This document shows positions 9,001-17,983 of a stretch of 64,000 bases of DNA, piece after piece (the stretch's first letter is position 1; each line of letters opens with the position of its first letter). The notes beneath the pieces are model-generated. The model was not told where the DNA came from, did not search any database, and saw only the letters and a list, made by a program, of their open reading frames with translations. The stretch comes from Paenibacillus sp. J31TS4 (GTDB taxonomy: Bacteria; Bacillota; Bacilli; Paenibacillales; NBRC-103111): contig NZ_BOSI01000001.1 of assembly GCF_018403265.1 (NCBI RefSeq), positions 1,302,001 to 1,366,000 of the forward strand. Direction: 5' to 3'. The position numbers and the translations under genes were made by a program.

Positions 9001-9354
9001 GCCGAGGAGCCGGACGAGCTCTTCCTCACCCGCGCGGGAGCCGTCCTCCCGCGTTACGGCCAGCCGGCCTCCGCTTGGGCCCCGTCCGTCGTCCGTCCGC
9101 TCGATGCGGACCCGGCTGCCGTCACTCGTCCGAATAAGCAGGCTGCCGCCGTGAAGGCCTCCCTTCTCCGGCTCGTAGCGAGACTCCGTCTGGGCCCGGG
9201 ACGGAAATCCGAAGAGGACGGCGCGCACGAACGCCATCAGCGTGCTTTTGCCCGCCTCGTTGGCGCCGTACAGCACCGTTAGGCCGGCTGCGGGCGCCAG
9301 TGTCCGGCCAGCGTGGATTCCGAAGCCGTCGATTCGGATTTCTTCGATTCTCAT
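6073..9354 (-). CDS. yhaN: YhaN: SMC/SbcC-like AAA ATPase
   Basis: This 1093-residue ATPase resembles SbcC/Rad50 and YhaN. The Walker A motif is YGANEAGKST (residues 29-38). A very long Arg/Glu/Ala/Leu-rich coiled coil fills about 160-1000, and the C-terminal lobe carries the signature LSRGTAEQLYLAMRFALAEE and Walker B LPLIMDDILVNFD. In the middle (about 499-546) is a hydrophobic hairpin that could be two membrane segments, as known for YhaN but not SbcC. It overlaps yhaO by four bases (ATGA), so a nuclease-ATPase complex is likely, acting on DNA ends or structured DNA. The role is inferred from the family. Confidence 0.9.
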   Translation of the reverse strand: MRIEEIRIDGFGIHAGRTLAPAAGLTVLYGANEAGKSTLMAFVRAVLFGFPSRAQTESRYEPEKGGLHGGSLLIRTSDGSRVRIERTDDGRGPSGGRLAVTREDGSRAGEEELVRLLGGMSGELFRSLFAFSLTELQEIRTLQADELSGYLYGAGFGAQARLIAEAERRAAQEADALYKPRGKNQEMARRLRELEQAEAELRRSKEQAGRYNRIAAERRETEAEIARLDERLRQARREAALLSGALQAREAWLQRRTIRDELESLAPASAVPYGAAERLERLLEARRHENAAAARLKSRLEQLDEELDRLRPELGTPEDREELAALTEELPGYRAGRRALAELDAELGQLRRRIDAELRRIGPAWTDAVLDRQPVTVARKEELRGRRERLDLAVRTVQQAEAELALLRQAEAEARERLGQRESECDAFAAAFRLRFGEPDSPAPASLHAEALAGLRRGLRQLEQLEVERRHAERREQDHLLQLDRDAAAAPPAAASAGALGPLAWLSACLAVAVPALLAAAGRPWLALGGLVATGAFSAYAFALRHRLAPVPPTLARARPASEGLAALRGERERLERHEAALADDLRARLGSALAAAPEAAAAGAGHPPLAEMALRADAGGADRSAAALGTEAAELLVQLERWAGERHEAERELSRRREAAAEADAEALRRAARLREGEERLRRAQEAAAEDRSAWERWLAAGELPAGLSPETAAELLALAEQTAQRLQDGRELQRRREGERDRLRRFEAAAERLLGEAAGREPERALADWRERQTHAERQLAERERLLAERAETEQAARAAEAERTATERELEALWASADAPDEAAFRERLRAHERREELQRMLRELDDRLALAFAAAGETERERCEQRLAAAAPEELEAELDALRRTVEESEREADRLRDVRGRLGHELDKLEDGAEHADRLFRLEEQRAELKELIGRWATLALCSRLFKETRERYEKERQPGVLRRASVYFERMTDGRYRSVSAPLGEKRLQAERASDGRWLDSSRLSRGTAEQLYLAMRFALAEEYARKAPLPLIMDDILVNFDALRMRRTMAMLGELASRHQILLFTCHAHMAEAARELVPDSRVLTL

Positions 9355-10664
9355 GCCGTCCCCTCCTCGTCCAGCAGACTGTCCAGCGCCATCTCCCGCG
9401 CCGCGCGAAGCCAGCCCGCCCTCTCTTCTCCCGGAAGCTCGCCGAGCAGCCCCGCCAGCTTGCTTTGCTGCCCGAGCGGAGCGAGCGCCTCGCGGCAGAA
9501 CGCCTCGAACGCTTCCTCGTCATCCAGCAGCGAATCGGCCAGCCGGACGAGGTCCCCCGCAAAGCTGTCTTCCGCAGCCAGCCGGGCAAGATCGGCCGGC
9601 ACGCCCGTCCGTACCCGAACGGATTCCAGCCAGACGAACGGTCCCGCCGGGCCCTCTTCCGTCCAGCCGTCGCCCGCGGCAGACGGCACCTCGCCTTCAC
9701 GGAGCTCCTCCAGCAGCTCCTTAAGAGCATGGCCCCGCTGCAGCACCGGATGCAGCGGACCACGTCCCGTCAGCTCGAGCCGGACGACGACAGGGCGGCC
9801 ATCCGCAGCGGCCCGCGCCTGCTCCATCGCCTGCCGGACCGCTTCCCGGAGCTCCTCCTCCGTTTGCAGCCGTTCGATGTCGACCGCGAGCCGTTCCCAG
9901 CGGACCGCGTCCACGGCATGGAAGGTGAGTGCGGCCTGGCCGTCTTCGGCCACCTCCACGACATAGCAGCCCTTGGCCCCCGTCTCGCGGATACTCCTGC
10001 CCTGTGCGTTGCCCGGATAGACGATCCAGGGCGCTTCCCCGAGCGTCCGCCTCGTATGGACGTGGCCAAGCGCCCAGTAGTTCATCCCGGCCCGCTCAAG
10101 ATCCTGCCGGGTGCAGGGCGCATAATTGGCGTGGCCTTCTTCGCCTTCCACGTTCGTATGCAGCAGCCCGATCTGGTAGCAGCTGCGGTCCGCCGGAACC
10201 GGGAAGCGCTTGGCATAATTGTCCGTAACCGCGGCAGTTGGATACGAAATGCCGTGCAGCTGCGCAGCGCGCCGGCCATCCCTCAGCAGGACGTTCACTG
10301 TCTCCACTCGGTCGGTTCCGAACACGGTTACATTGTCTGGCCACTGCAGCCGGGCCGCCCGTCCGTCGGCCGGATCGTGGTTCCCGTGCACGAGATAGAG
10401 CGCAATGCCTGCCTCCTGCAGCCGCAGCGCCGCTTTTTGGAACCGGAGCTGCGCGCGCAGCGAGCGGTCTGCCAGATCGTAGACATCCCCCGCCACGAGA
10501 ACGAAGTCGACGCGTTCCCGAATCGCCAGCTCGACCAGGTTGCCGAGCGCCTCGAATGTGGACTGCTTGAGACACGCCCGCACGGCGGCCGGCAGTCCCG
10601 CCAGTCCCTGGAACGGGCTGTCCAGATGCAGGTCCGCCGCATGCACGAATTTAAACGGCACCAT
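9351..10664 (-). CDS. yhaO: YhaO: SbcD/Mre11-like metallophosphoesterase
   Basis: This 437-residue protein belongs to the Mre11/SbcD exonuclease family. The N-terminal calcineurin-like domain has the metal motifs HAADLHLDS, GDVYD, VHGNHD and, further on, a GHVHTRR pattern. The C-terminal third is family-specific. The start at 10664 is chosen because GGAGAGGAGG lies eight bases upstream on the minus strand and the family start (V)PFKFVHAADLHLDS begins there. It is the promoter-proximal gene of the yhaO-yhaN pair. B. subtilis has yhaM in the same operon; no yhaM-type gene is present here. Confidence 0.9.
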   Translation of the reverse strand: MVPFKFVHAADLHLDSPFQGLAGLPAAVRACLKQSTFEALGNLVELAIRERVDFVLVAGDVYDLADRSLRAQLRFQKAALRLQEAGIALYLVHGNHDPADGRAARLQWPDNVTVFGTDRVETVNVLLRDGRRAAQLHGISYPTAAVTDNYAKRFPVPADRSCYQIGLLHTNVEGEEGHANYAPCTRQDLERAGMNYWALGHVHTRRTLGEAPWIVYPGNAQGRSIRETGAKGCYVVEVAEDGQAALTFHAVDAVRWERLAVDIERLQTEEELREAVRQAMEQARAAADGRPVVVRLELTGRGPLHPVLQRGHALKELLEELREGEVPSAAGDGWTEEGPAGPFVWLESVRVRTGVPADLARLAAEDSFAGDLVRLADSLLDDEEAFEAFCREALAPLGQQSKLAGLLGELPGEERAGWLRAAREMALDSLLDEEGTA

Positions 10665-10710
10665 CCGTCTTCCTCCTCTCCTATTCTTCCCTCCTGCTCT
10701 TCCTGGGCAT

Positions 10711-10757
10711 GGCAAAAGAAGCCCGGTCCGCCCTCTTCCGGACAGGCTGCGGGCTTT
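10711..10757 (-). terminator. Terminator of the glycosyltransferase gene
   Basis: On the minus strand an AAGCCCG/CGGGCTT stem with a long GC-rich loop is followed by CTTTTG. It sits between the glycosyltransferase stop and the yhaO start. Confidence 0.6.
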
Positions 10758-10799
10758 CTCCTGCCGGCGGACAGGACGGGTCCCCCGCCGGGTCCGCCG

Positions 10800-11954
10800 C
10801 TATTTGATCCGACGTTCGCCGCCCTCCATCCGGGCGTAGCTCTCGTACAATTGGGTCAGCTGGACGATGACCCGGTTGAGCGAATACGTCTTCTTCGCCT
10901 TCTCCCTCGCGGAGCGGGCAAGCTGGTACCGGTACGTCGGATCGGCGATCAGCTTCTCAAGCGCCGCGGCGAGTGCCGCCGCGTCGTCCGGCGGGACGAG
11001 CAGGCCGTTGCGGCCGTTCTCGATCTGCTCCGAGATGCCGCCGACATTCGTGCCGACAAGCGCCAGCTGGCAGAGAGCCGCCTCGGCGAATACCGAGCCG
11101 AACGCTTCGGCGCGGGAAGGCAGCACGAACACGTCGAAGAACGGCATGAACTCCTCGGGATGCAGCATGTAGCCGTAGAAGATCGTTTCCTCGTAAATGC
11201 CGAGCTGGACGGCCAGCTCCTCCAGCTCCGTGCGCGTCGGCCCGTCGCCGATCATATGGAGCACGAAGGGAAGCCCTTTCTCCTTGAGCTGGGCGCAGGC
11301 GCGAAGCAGTGTATCCAGTCCTTTGGCCGGCACCAGACGGCAGACGGTAATGAGCTGCGTCGTCTCGTTCTCGTGAGGAGAAGGCCGGAACCGCTTCTCG
11401 TCGAACCCGTTCGGCATGACGCCGATCCGCTCGGGGTCCTGCACGTATTCGCTCAAGTAGGACTTGAACGAGCGGGATACCGTCAGGATCTGGTTGACTC
11501 TGTCCTCAAGCTCCCGGTAGATCGAGGTAAGGAACCGGTGCTCGGGTCCGTCCTCCCGAATCCGGCCGTTCAAGATAAGCTCACGCTCGTAGCTCGAGTG
11601 CACGGTCAGGACGACCGGCGTGTCCGGGAACAGCTGCTTCATGACAAGCGCCGGAATCGGGTGATGGGCATGGATAAGATCGTAGGACCGCCGTTTGAGG
11701 CGCATGCGCGTCCACCAGACGTAGTCCCGGTAGGTTTGGATATATTTATCGACGACGGCGTGGCCCGCGTAGGCTTCCCAATCGAAGGTGGAGAATGAGA
11801 CCGGCTCCTCGCCTTTGCCGCGGACTCGCTTGGGCAGCGAGAACAGCTCCATCTCCCAGCCCTTCTTGACGAACCGCTCGGTCATGTACGGAACCATGGA
11901 CGAGACGCCGCCGGGCTGCTCCGGGGGAAAAAACAATGCTTGCAGTATCTTCAT
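10800..11954 (-). CDS. GT4-family glycosyltransferase
   Basis: This 384-residue retaining glycosyltransferase has GT-B architecture. The N-terminal domain starts MKILQALFFPPEQPGGVSS and contains HAHHPIPALV. The C-terminal nucleotide-sugar-binding domain includes VCRLVPAKGLDTLLRA, MIGDGPTRTELE and the E-x7-E region PSRAEAFGSVFAEA. It transfers a sugar from a nucleotide donor to an unknown acceptor, probably a glycan or glycolipid at the inner face of the membrane. AGGAGG lies five bases before the ATG at 11954; a longer N-terminus is possible but less supported. It stands alone, with no other glycan genes beside it. Confidence 0.9.
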   Translation of the reverse strand: MKILQALFFPPEQPGGVSSMVPYMTERFVKKGWEMELFSLPKRVRGKGEEPVSFSTFDWEAYAGHAVVDKYIQTYRDYVWWTRMRLKRRSYDLIHAHHPIPALVMKQLFPDTPVVLTVHSSYERELILNGRIREDGPEHRFLTSIYRELEDRVNQILTVSRSFKSYLSEYVQDPERIGVMPNGFDEKRFRPSPHENETTQLITVCRLVPAKGLDTLLRACAQLKEKGLPFVLHMIGDGPTRTELEELAVQLGIYEETIFYGYMLHPEEFMPFFDVFVLPSRAEAFGSVFAEAALCQLALVGTNVGGISEQIENGRNGLLVPPDDAAALAAALEKLIADPTYRYQLARSAREKAKKTYSLNRVIVQLTQLYESYARMEGGERRIK

Positions 11955-12107
11955 AGGGGCCTCCTGAGACAAACACCAGTTTGGGTTCTTCGTCTTCTAT
12001 TGTAACGTTTGCGGAGAGCAGTGAAAAGGGAACACAGGCACAGACCTTTATCCCTTTCTTTGGCAAGGGCAGCCGTCCGGCCCGGAGAGCCGCTTCCTCT
12101 CCCTCGC

Positions 12108-12145
12108 AAAAAGACGCCGCCGTCCGCGCATGCGGCCGGGGCGTC
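12108..12145 (-). terminator. Terminator of the giant SpoIID-domain gene
   Basis: On the minus strand a GACGCC/GGCGTC outer stem encloses a GC-rich arm and is followed by TTTTT. It is the first strong stop signal past the stop codon at 12167. Confidence 0.7.
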
Positions 12146-12166
12146 CCTGCTTCCAATTGAGGATTG

Positions 12167-15100
12167 TTATTTGTTGTGTCCTGGCGGCGCTTTGGTTACG
12201 ACGAGCTTCTCGCTGTCGTCCCGCAGACCGAATGAGGCGGTAATCGTCGTACTGCCTTTTTCAACGGCCGTCACTTTGCCCGTTGCGTCCACAGTGGCCG
12301 CTTCCGGGTTGGAGCTGACGTAGGTCGCCAGTGAAGTGACGTCCGCTTTGGTCCCGTCGGAATACTCCGCCGTCACCTTCACCTGCGTCGTATCGCCCGC
12401 CCACATCGGCTTCAGCTTCTCGAGCTGGAGCTTAGTGACGGAGGCGGTTACCTTCACCTCATAGTTGGCCGTGAAGCCGTTGTAGCTCGCCACGATAACT
12501 GCATCGCCCTTGCTGAGCGCCGTTACCTGACCGTTCGGTCCCACACTCGCCACAAGCGGGTTCTGACTTACGTACTGGACGCCGCTTGTCACCTGCTGCG
12601 AAGAGCCGTCCGAATACAGCGCCGTGGCGGTCAGCTGCCGCCGATCGCCGGCCTTCATCGGTCCTGGTCCGGTCAGCTGGAGGCCGGTCATCACTTTGGG
12701 TTGAGCCGTAACCTCAAGCGTGTAGGTCGCCGTCATGCCCTGCCACGAAGCGGTTATGACGGTTTGGCCAGGCGCCAGCGCCTGCACGAGTCCGGTCTCG
12801 CTGACGGTCGCCACTTGCGGATTGCTGCTGGCAAATGCACTCCGGTCCGTCACCGGAACACGCGAACCGTCGGCATAGACCGCCGAGACGACCGTCTGCC
12901 GGCTCTCGCCCGGCTTCATCGGCTCAAGGCCGGACAGCTCGAGGCCGTTCGATTGGGCGTTGACAGCAAGCGTGTAGGAGGCCGTCAAGCCGCTCCATGC
13001 CGCTGTGATTACCGTCTGTCCAGGCTTGATCGCCCGGACGGCCCCATCCGCCGATACCTCGGCAACTTGCGAATCGCTGCTGACGAACACGATTCCCTGG
13101 GTAACCGGCTTCCTGGTGCCATCGGAGTAAACCGCCGTCACCATTGCCTGCCGGGTCTCTCCAGGCGCCATAGGCGACAGTCCACCGAGCTCGAGTGCAG
13201 TCGCGTCGGAGCCTACCTGGAGCCGATACACGGCCACATGGGGACCGTAAGCCGCGGTAATCTCGGCTTCGCCGAATCCCACCGCCGTCACCTTGCCGCC
13301 CGGCGTCACGCTCGCAACCGCCGGATTGCTGCTGGCGTAAGAGACGCCCGCCGTCCAGACGACGCTCGTTCCGTCGTTGTACCGCGCCGTTACCTGTGCC
13401 TGCTGGGTTTCTCCCGGCTTCATCGAGCTGAGCCCGCCGAGTTCAAGCGCCACGATCTCGTACGGCTGGCCCGCCAGAGACGTCAGCTGCATCCCGCTGT
13501 AATAGGCGTTCAGAATCTGGTCGAACTTCCAGCCCTCGCCTCCGAGCGCGGAAGCGCCGTATTGGCTCATGCCGACGCCGTGTCCGTTGCCGCCGCCGTA
13601 AAACGTAACGCCTGTCAGCGCCCCGCTCTCGTCCTTGGCCAGATCGAACGTAAAGAAAGCGGAGTAGAGAATGCTCGGATTCTTCAGCGTGCCTGCCGGA
13701 TCGTAAGTCGTGCTGCCGCCCTTCGCCCGGTAGGCAAGAATGTCCCCTCCGCCCGTGTAAGTGCTGCTCGGCCGGATGGTGAACCGAATGTTGTATTCCT
13801 TGATGATTTTGTAGGTGCCGCTCGTGCCCTCGACCACGAGCTCCATGATGTTGCCTCCGGCTCCGCGTTTGGCCACCGACAGATTAAGCAGCGTGCCGAT
13901 GCCTTCCGCCGGAATCGGCTTGCTGGCGTAGCTGCCGTCCGGCTGCTTCGTCAGGATGAAGGCCGGATCGGATTTGTACCGGTCGCCGAGGTTTTTGTTG
14001 ATCGTTGTCTCCAGCTCCTGGCGGGTGAGGCCCACCTTCCACCGGAAGTAGAGCGACTCCGAATCGTAGCCCGTATAGGACAATGTTTTGTAGAAAGCAT
14101 TCAGCGCCTGCTCATCATGCGGATCGACCTCGAACATCCGGTTCCGATCCGCCGGATCGTACGTATAGCTGCGTGCCGTCAGATACGGCAGAGGCGTGCC
14201 CGGGAAAGTCGTCGCGTTCGCGTCGGACCAGACCTCGTGTTTGGAGGCCCCGTAGCCGCCCGACGTCGAGTAATAGCGCGCGTCGACCAGCTGGCCGCCG
14301 CTCTTCATGATCAGGCCGGCCGTTTCGTTCACCGCCTGCGTCGTCAGCTCGTTCTCGGCGCTGTTGTTGTACACCTGGCTGGCGGTGCTGTCGTCGATAT
14401 GGAAGCCGCGTTCCGCGTACCGGCCGCTGAAATAATCCGCCAGCGCGTAGGTACGCGCCGCGACCGCCTGCGCCTTGAGCGCTTCCTTGCCGAAGCTAGC
14501 CGGCATCTCGCTCGGCACCACCTGGTACAGATATTGCTCAAGCGTTACGTCATTAATGACCTTCAGCTGCCCGGGCGTCTCGCTGAGCGTCAGCTCAAGC
14601 GACCCGCGGTAGGAAGGAATGCCCTGCGCCCGCTTGATGGTGGAAATCTGGAGAAGCGAGCCGTCCGGCGATGTCTGCTCCGCGTACAGCCGGTTGGCGG
14701 TGCGGTACAGCTCCGTCCCCGCTTCCGCGACGACGATCTGTCCGCCGCTCGGCGTGAAGGTCACCAGCTTGCCTGCGGCGATGTCGAACGACCGGCCGGC
14801 CTTCTTGTCGAGCACGCGGAAGCCGCGGGCGGACTGAACGCCTACGGACGGATGGCCGAACGTCGTTTCGTCCGCGATGTTGCCGATGTCGCGGCGGATG
14901 CCGACACGCATCCGGTCGGACGGCGTCTCTCCGTTCAGGACGATCTTGGCAACCTGGCCGGCTGCGTTCGGATAGAAGGTGGCGTTAGACGCCCCTACGT
15001 GCACGTCCGCCAGCGTCTTCTGGATCGTCCGTCCGCCGTCCGTCTGCTCAACGACGACGCCGTCCGCCAGCTTGAGCGCGCCGGCGAGCTCAAGCTCGAT

Positions 15101-17983
15101 CGTACCGGCCGCCGTATTCTTCGCCATCACCTTCTCCTGCACGGGAGAGGTAAAGCCCGGCTTGACCTGCAGGAGATACGAGGCGGTAAGCCCTTCATAA
15201 GCGGCGGTTATAGTCGCCTGTCCCGCTTTCTTGGCCGTAACGAGGCCGGAGGGGCTCACTTCGGCGATAGCCGGATCGCTGCTCGCGAACTGGACTCCGG
15301 ACGCAACCTTGGCGCGCGTTCCGTCCGCGAACACCTGGACGGCCTCCGCCTGCAGCGTGCTTCCGACGGTCATCTCGGACAGCCCGCTGAGCTCGAGCGC
15401 CACGGCGGTGCTGCCGCTATTAATCGTGAAGCTCCAGCGGCCGAGCGGCTGCGCCGGGTTGCCCGACGTATCAAGCGCTTCGATGGCGACCTGATGGGTG
15501 CCCTCCGCAAGCGGCTGGGCCGGCGTGTAGCGCAGCTGCCCCGTGGCCGCGTCGTACTGGTGGGCAACCGGTACGTTGTCGAGCCTCATCTCGATCGTGC
15601 TCGCGTCGACGGCCACATTGTCCTTGACGACCGCGCCGATCACCGGAGTCGTTTCCCGGATCCGCGAGTTCGGCTCCGGTGTCATCGCGGAGAAGACCGG
15701 CCCTGTCAGATCCTCGGTGATCGTGCCGTAAAACGAGCGCAGCTCGTCGAAGATCACGGCGCCCGCGTTCTTGTTCGCGTTGCTCGTCTCCACGACATAA
15801 ATCTGATTCACCTGCAGAGGAAGCGTCAGACCGGACGGAATATCCGCCGTCACATGCTTCCAGCCGGTCCAGTTCAGTCCTCCGCTCGCCGTGAAGTCGA
15901 TCGGGGTTTTCCCTCCCTTACCGTCCTGAATCTGACCGCGCAGCCAATGCTTCTGGCCGTCGCCGTAGACCCAGAGGCCGATCTTGGTCGGATAGCCGTC
16001 CATCAGGCGGCCTGCCTTTCCGTTCTCGCTGAAGTTCAAGTAGGCGGCCGAGGTGCCGCTCGTGCCGGTGAAGTCATAGCTCAGCCTGACGGCCTTGCCT
16101 CCGATGCGCACCGGGTTCGGCCGGCTCATCAGGTCAAGCTTGACCGAGCCGGGTACGACGACGATGGAACTCGCGGACAGATCCGTCAAATCCTCAAAAT
16201 CCTCGATCACGACCGGAGGCTTGCCGACATTGACGCTCGCTTCGGCTTGCACACCGTTATATGCCGCGATTACCTTCCCGGAAGCGGATGTGCCTGCGGC
16301 CGTCAGCTTGCCGTCTGCCGCGATCGTGCCGATGCCGCCTTCCGCAGACCAGACGACCTTGTCGGAAGACAGATAAATCTCTCCTCCACCTGCGTCATAG
16401 CCCCGGACCCGGAACTGCTGCGTCTGGCCGGGATTGACGACCGCGACGGTCGGCGAGAGCTCGAGGCGGGCGACGCTGTCTACCACGGTGACCTCGACCG
16501 AGGCCGTCACCGTGCCGCTTGCAACCGTCACCTGCCCGCTGCCCGGGGAGGCCGAAGCGGTGAACGTTCCGTTCGGCTGCATCGTGCCGGCTCCCGCGGT
16601 CGCCTGCCAGACGAGCGACGCCGGATCGACCGGCACACCGTTATAGGAAACGTCCTGCCCCTTGGCCGTGAAGACGACCGAGCTTCCCGCCGCTATCTTG
16701 AACGGTCCCTTCGGACTCGGCACGAGCGAGTGAAGCGCGGTGACCGGAGCCGTCGAGACGACGACGAGCGAGTTCGAGTTCGAGCGCTCATAGCCGTCGG
16801 AGGGCGAGTTGAGCACCGTCAGCGACTGGTCGCCCGGCTGGCGCGCCGCATAGGTGGTCGAGCCGCCGCCGTCGACGTTGATCGCCGCCTCCATGCCCTG
16901 CTCCTGCAGGTAGATGGCGCCCTCGCGCAGCGTCACGCCGTCGGAGTAGGACGGCTGGCGCCCGTCAAAGGTGTAGACGTACAGCTTGCCCGCCTTGGAG
17001 GCCACGAACGTGCGGGGATGCCGGTCGTTGTCGGCGAGTGCTTCCGCCGTCGCCGCACCGTCCTTCAACATCACGACGCCTCCCGAGACGGCCTGGTACG
17101 CATCGCCGACTCCTTTGTCGAACTGGACGTCGAACGTCACCTTCTTGCCGGCGGTTAGCTGGGCTCTCGCCCAATCCGCCTGGGCGCCGGATGCCGCGAG
17201 CACCCATTTGCCGGCCGGGATCGCGGAATTGCCGCCCTGGTTAACCGCCTCGACCGTTCCGGTCGCCGGAACGCCCGGCCGGATCGCGGAGCTGCCGCCG
17301 TCGGGAGCGACAACGACTTCCACGACGCCGCTTGCCTGCGACTTGGTCGTGGCGCTGAATTTGTCGTTGTATAGAACAAGATGATTGGTCATGCCGGTTG
17401 TGAACGGACGGTTCACGCCGCTCAGCTTGGCGGTCCCTCTGCCTTCGGAAGCCGCGGTCCCCGTCATGGCAACGGCAGCCTCGAAGAAGTAGGTGCCGTC
17501 CTCCCGGATCGCGAGAACCGAGCGGGACGAGGCGGGCGCGGTGACGATCTCGCCGCGCGTCATCTGCAGGCCGATCGGGGCGCCCGCGTATGTAGGATCG
17601 GTATTGTAAAAGTCCATATTGAACGCGCCGACCGCCCGATAGTTCTCGGCATCGACCAGCTTGGCCTGGTTACGGACGGTATCGGTGGCGACGACCCGGC
17701 CCTTGGGCGAGGTGACCTCCAGCTTGATTGCGGGATTGGACGGATCGATCTCCATCCGGTTTACCCGTTCGGTATGGCCTCCGCCCTCTAGCAGCAAACT
17801 CTGGTGCTGGACGCCGGGGGCGACCGGGTAGCCGTCCTGGCGGACGACGGTGAAGCCGGACGATTCGGCGCGGGCCGTGCCTGTGCCGCCCGGCAGTACC
17901 GGGAGCGCCAGACTCCAGAGCATCGCCAGGGCGGCGGCCGCCGAGACGGTCCGACGGGCGCGTTTGGTTATCCAGACGTTCAT
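12167..17983 (-). CDS. Exported phosphodiester glycosidase-SpoIID-Big_2 multidomain protein
   Basis: This 1938-residue exported protein has these parts in order. A signal peptide ends near ARA (37-39). A NAGPA-type phosphodiester glycosidase domain (about 90-410) shows GAFNMDFYN and AINVDGGGSTT. Two Ig-like domains follow (about 420-587), then a carbohydrate-binding-like beta region opening VIEDFED (about 590-755), an Ig-like stretch and one Big_2 domain (about 862-942). A SpoIID/LytB domain (about 1000-1500) contains LEQYLYQVVPSEMP and GHGVGMSQYGA. Five tandem Big_2 repeats close the protein (1511-1931). SpoIID cleaves peptidoglycan glycan strands and NAGPA removes phosphodiester-linked sugar, so the likely site is the cell wall. 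AAGGAG precedes the ATG at 17983. Confidence 0.9.
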   Translation of the reverse strand: MNVWITKRARRTVSAAAALAMLWSLALPVLPGGTGTARAESSGFTVVRQDGYPVAPGVQHQSLLLEGGGHTERVNRMEIDPSNPAIKLEVTSPKGRVVATDTVRNQAKLVDAENYRAVGAFNMDFYNTDPTYAGAPIGLQMTRGEIVTAPASSRSVLAIREDGTYFFEAAVAMTGTAASEGRGTAKLSGVNRPFTTGMTNHLVLYNDKFSATTKSQASGVVEVVVAPDGGSSAIRPGVPATGTVEAVNQGGNSAIPAGKWVLAASGAQADWARAQLTAGKKVTFDVQFDKGVGDAYQAVSGGVVMLKDGAATAEALADNDRHPRTFVASKAGKLYVYTFDGRQPSYSDGVTLREGAIYLQEQGMEAAINVDGGGSTTYAARQPGDQSLTVLNSPSDGYERSNSNSLVVVSTAPVTALHSLVPSPKGPFKIAAGSSVVFTAKGQDVSYNGVPVDPASLVWQATAGAGTMQPNGTFTASASPGSGQVTVASGTVTASVEVTVVDSVARLELSPTVAVVNPGQTQQFRVRGYDAGGGEIYLSSDKVVWSAEGGIGTIAADGKLTAAGTSASGKVIAAYNGVQAEASVNVGKPPVVIEDFEDLTDLSASSIVVVPGSVKLDLMSRPNPVRIGGKAVRLSYDFTGTSGTSAAYLNFSENGKAGRLMDGYPTKIGLWVYGDGQKHWLRGQIQDGKGGKTPIDFTASGGLNWTGWKHVTADIPSGLTLPLQVNQIYVVETSNANKNAGAVIFDELRSFYGTITEDLTGPVFSAMTPEPNSRIRETTPVIGAVVKDNVAVDASTIEMRLDNVPVAHQYDAATGQLRYTPAQPLAEGTHQVAIEALDTSGNPAQPLGRWSFTINSGSTAVALELSGLSEMTVGSTLQAEAVQVFADGTRAKVASGVQFASSDPAIAEVSPSGLVTAKKAGQATITAAYEGLTASYLLQVKPGFTSPVQEKVMAKNTAAGTIELELAGALKLADGVVVEQTDGGRTIQKTLADVHVGASNATFYPNAAGQVAKIVLNGETPSDRMRVGIRRDIGNIADETTFGHPSVGVQSARGFRVLDKKAGRSFDIAAGKLVTFTPSGGQIVVAEAGTELYRTANRLYAEQTSPDGSLLQISTIKRAQGIPSYRGSLELTLSETPGQLKVINDVTLEQYLYQVVPSEMPASFGKEALKAQAVAARTYALADYFSGRYAERGFHIDDSTASQVYNNSAENELTTQAVNETAGLIMKSGGQLVDARYYSTSGGYGASKHEVWSDANATTFPGTPLPYLTARSYTYDPADRNRMFEVDPHDEQALNAFYKTLSYTGYDSESLYFRWKVGLTRQELETTINKNLGDRYKSDPAFILTKQPDGSYASKPIPAEGIGTLLNLSVAKRGAGGNIMELVVEGTSGTYKIIKEYNIRFTIRPSSTYTGGGDILAYRAKGGSTTYDPAGTLKNPSILYSAFFTFDLAKDESGALTGVTFYGGGNGHGVGMSQYGASALGGEGWKFDQILNAYYSGMQLTSLAGQPYEIVALELGGLSSMKPGETQQAQVTARYNDGTSVVWTAGVSYASSNPAVASVTPGGKVTAVGFGEAEITAAYGPHVAVYRLQVGSDATALELGGLSPMAPGETRQAMVTAVYSDGTRKPVTQGIVFVSSDSQVAEVSADGAVRAIKPGQTVITAAWSGLTASYTLAVNAQSNGLELSGLEPMKPGESRQTVVSAVYADGSRVPVTDRSAFASSNPQVATVSETGLVQALAPGQTVITASWQGMTATYTLEVTAQPKVMTGLQLTGPGPMKAGDRRQLTATALYSDGSSQQVTSGVQYVSQNPLVASVGPNGQVTALSKGDAVIVASYNGFTANYEVKVTASVTKLQLEKLKPMWAGDTTQVKVTAEYSDGTKADVTSLATYVSSNPEAATVDATGKVTAVEKGSTTITASFGLRDDSEKLVVTKAPPGHNK
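12193..13453 (-). repeat. Five tandem Big_2-encoding units
   Basis: The C-terminus is built from five units of roughly 84 residues. Each opens with a variant of LELGGLxPMxPGETRQ and continues with VTAxYSDGT, an SSNPxVAxV core and TVITASxxGxTA. A sixth, older copy lies between the binding-like region and the SpoIID domain. The units are diverged enough that recent slippage is not obvious. Confidence 0.85.

Noticed and set aside
6127-9282. Open frame of 1051 codons opposite yhaN
   Set aside because: It is the shadow of a GC-rich Arg/Glu/Ala/Leu coiled-coil gene; no domain, no ribosome site, and low-complexity translation.
9300-11798. Open frame of 832 codons opposite yhaO and the glycosyltransferase
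   Set aside because: It spans two well-supported genes and an intergenic terminator, which a real gene would not.
12193-13453. Tandem DNA repeat or CRISPR-like array
   Set aside because: The period of about 250 bases comes from diverged protein domains, without conserved short repeats or unique spacers.
12701-17158. Open frame of 1485 codons opposite the giant SpoIID-domain gene
   Set aside because: The minus strand carries clear domains and a signal peptide; the plus-strand translation is Arg-rich without any motif.
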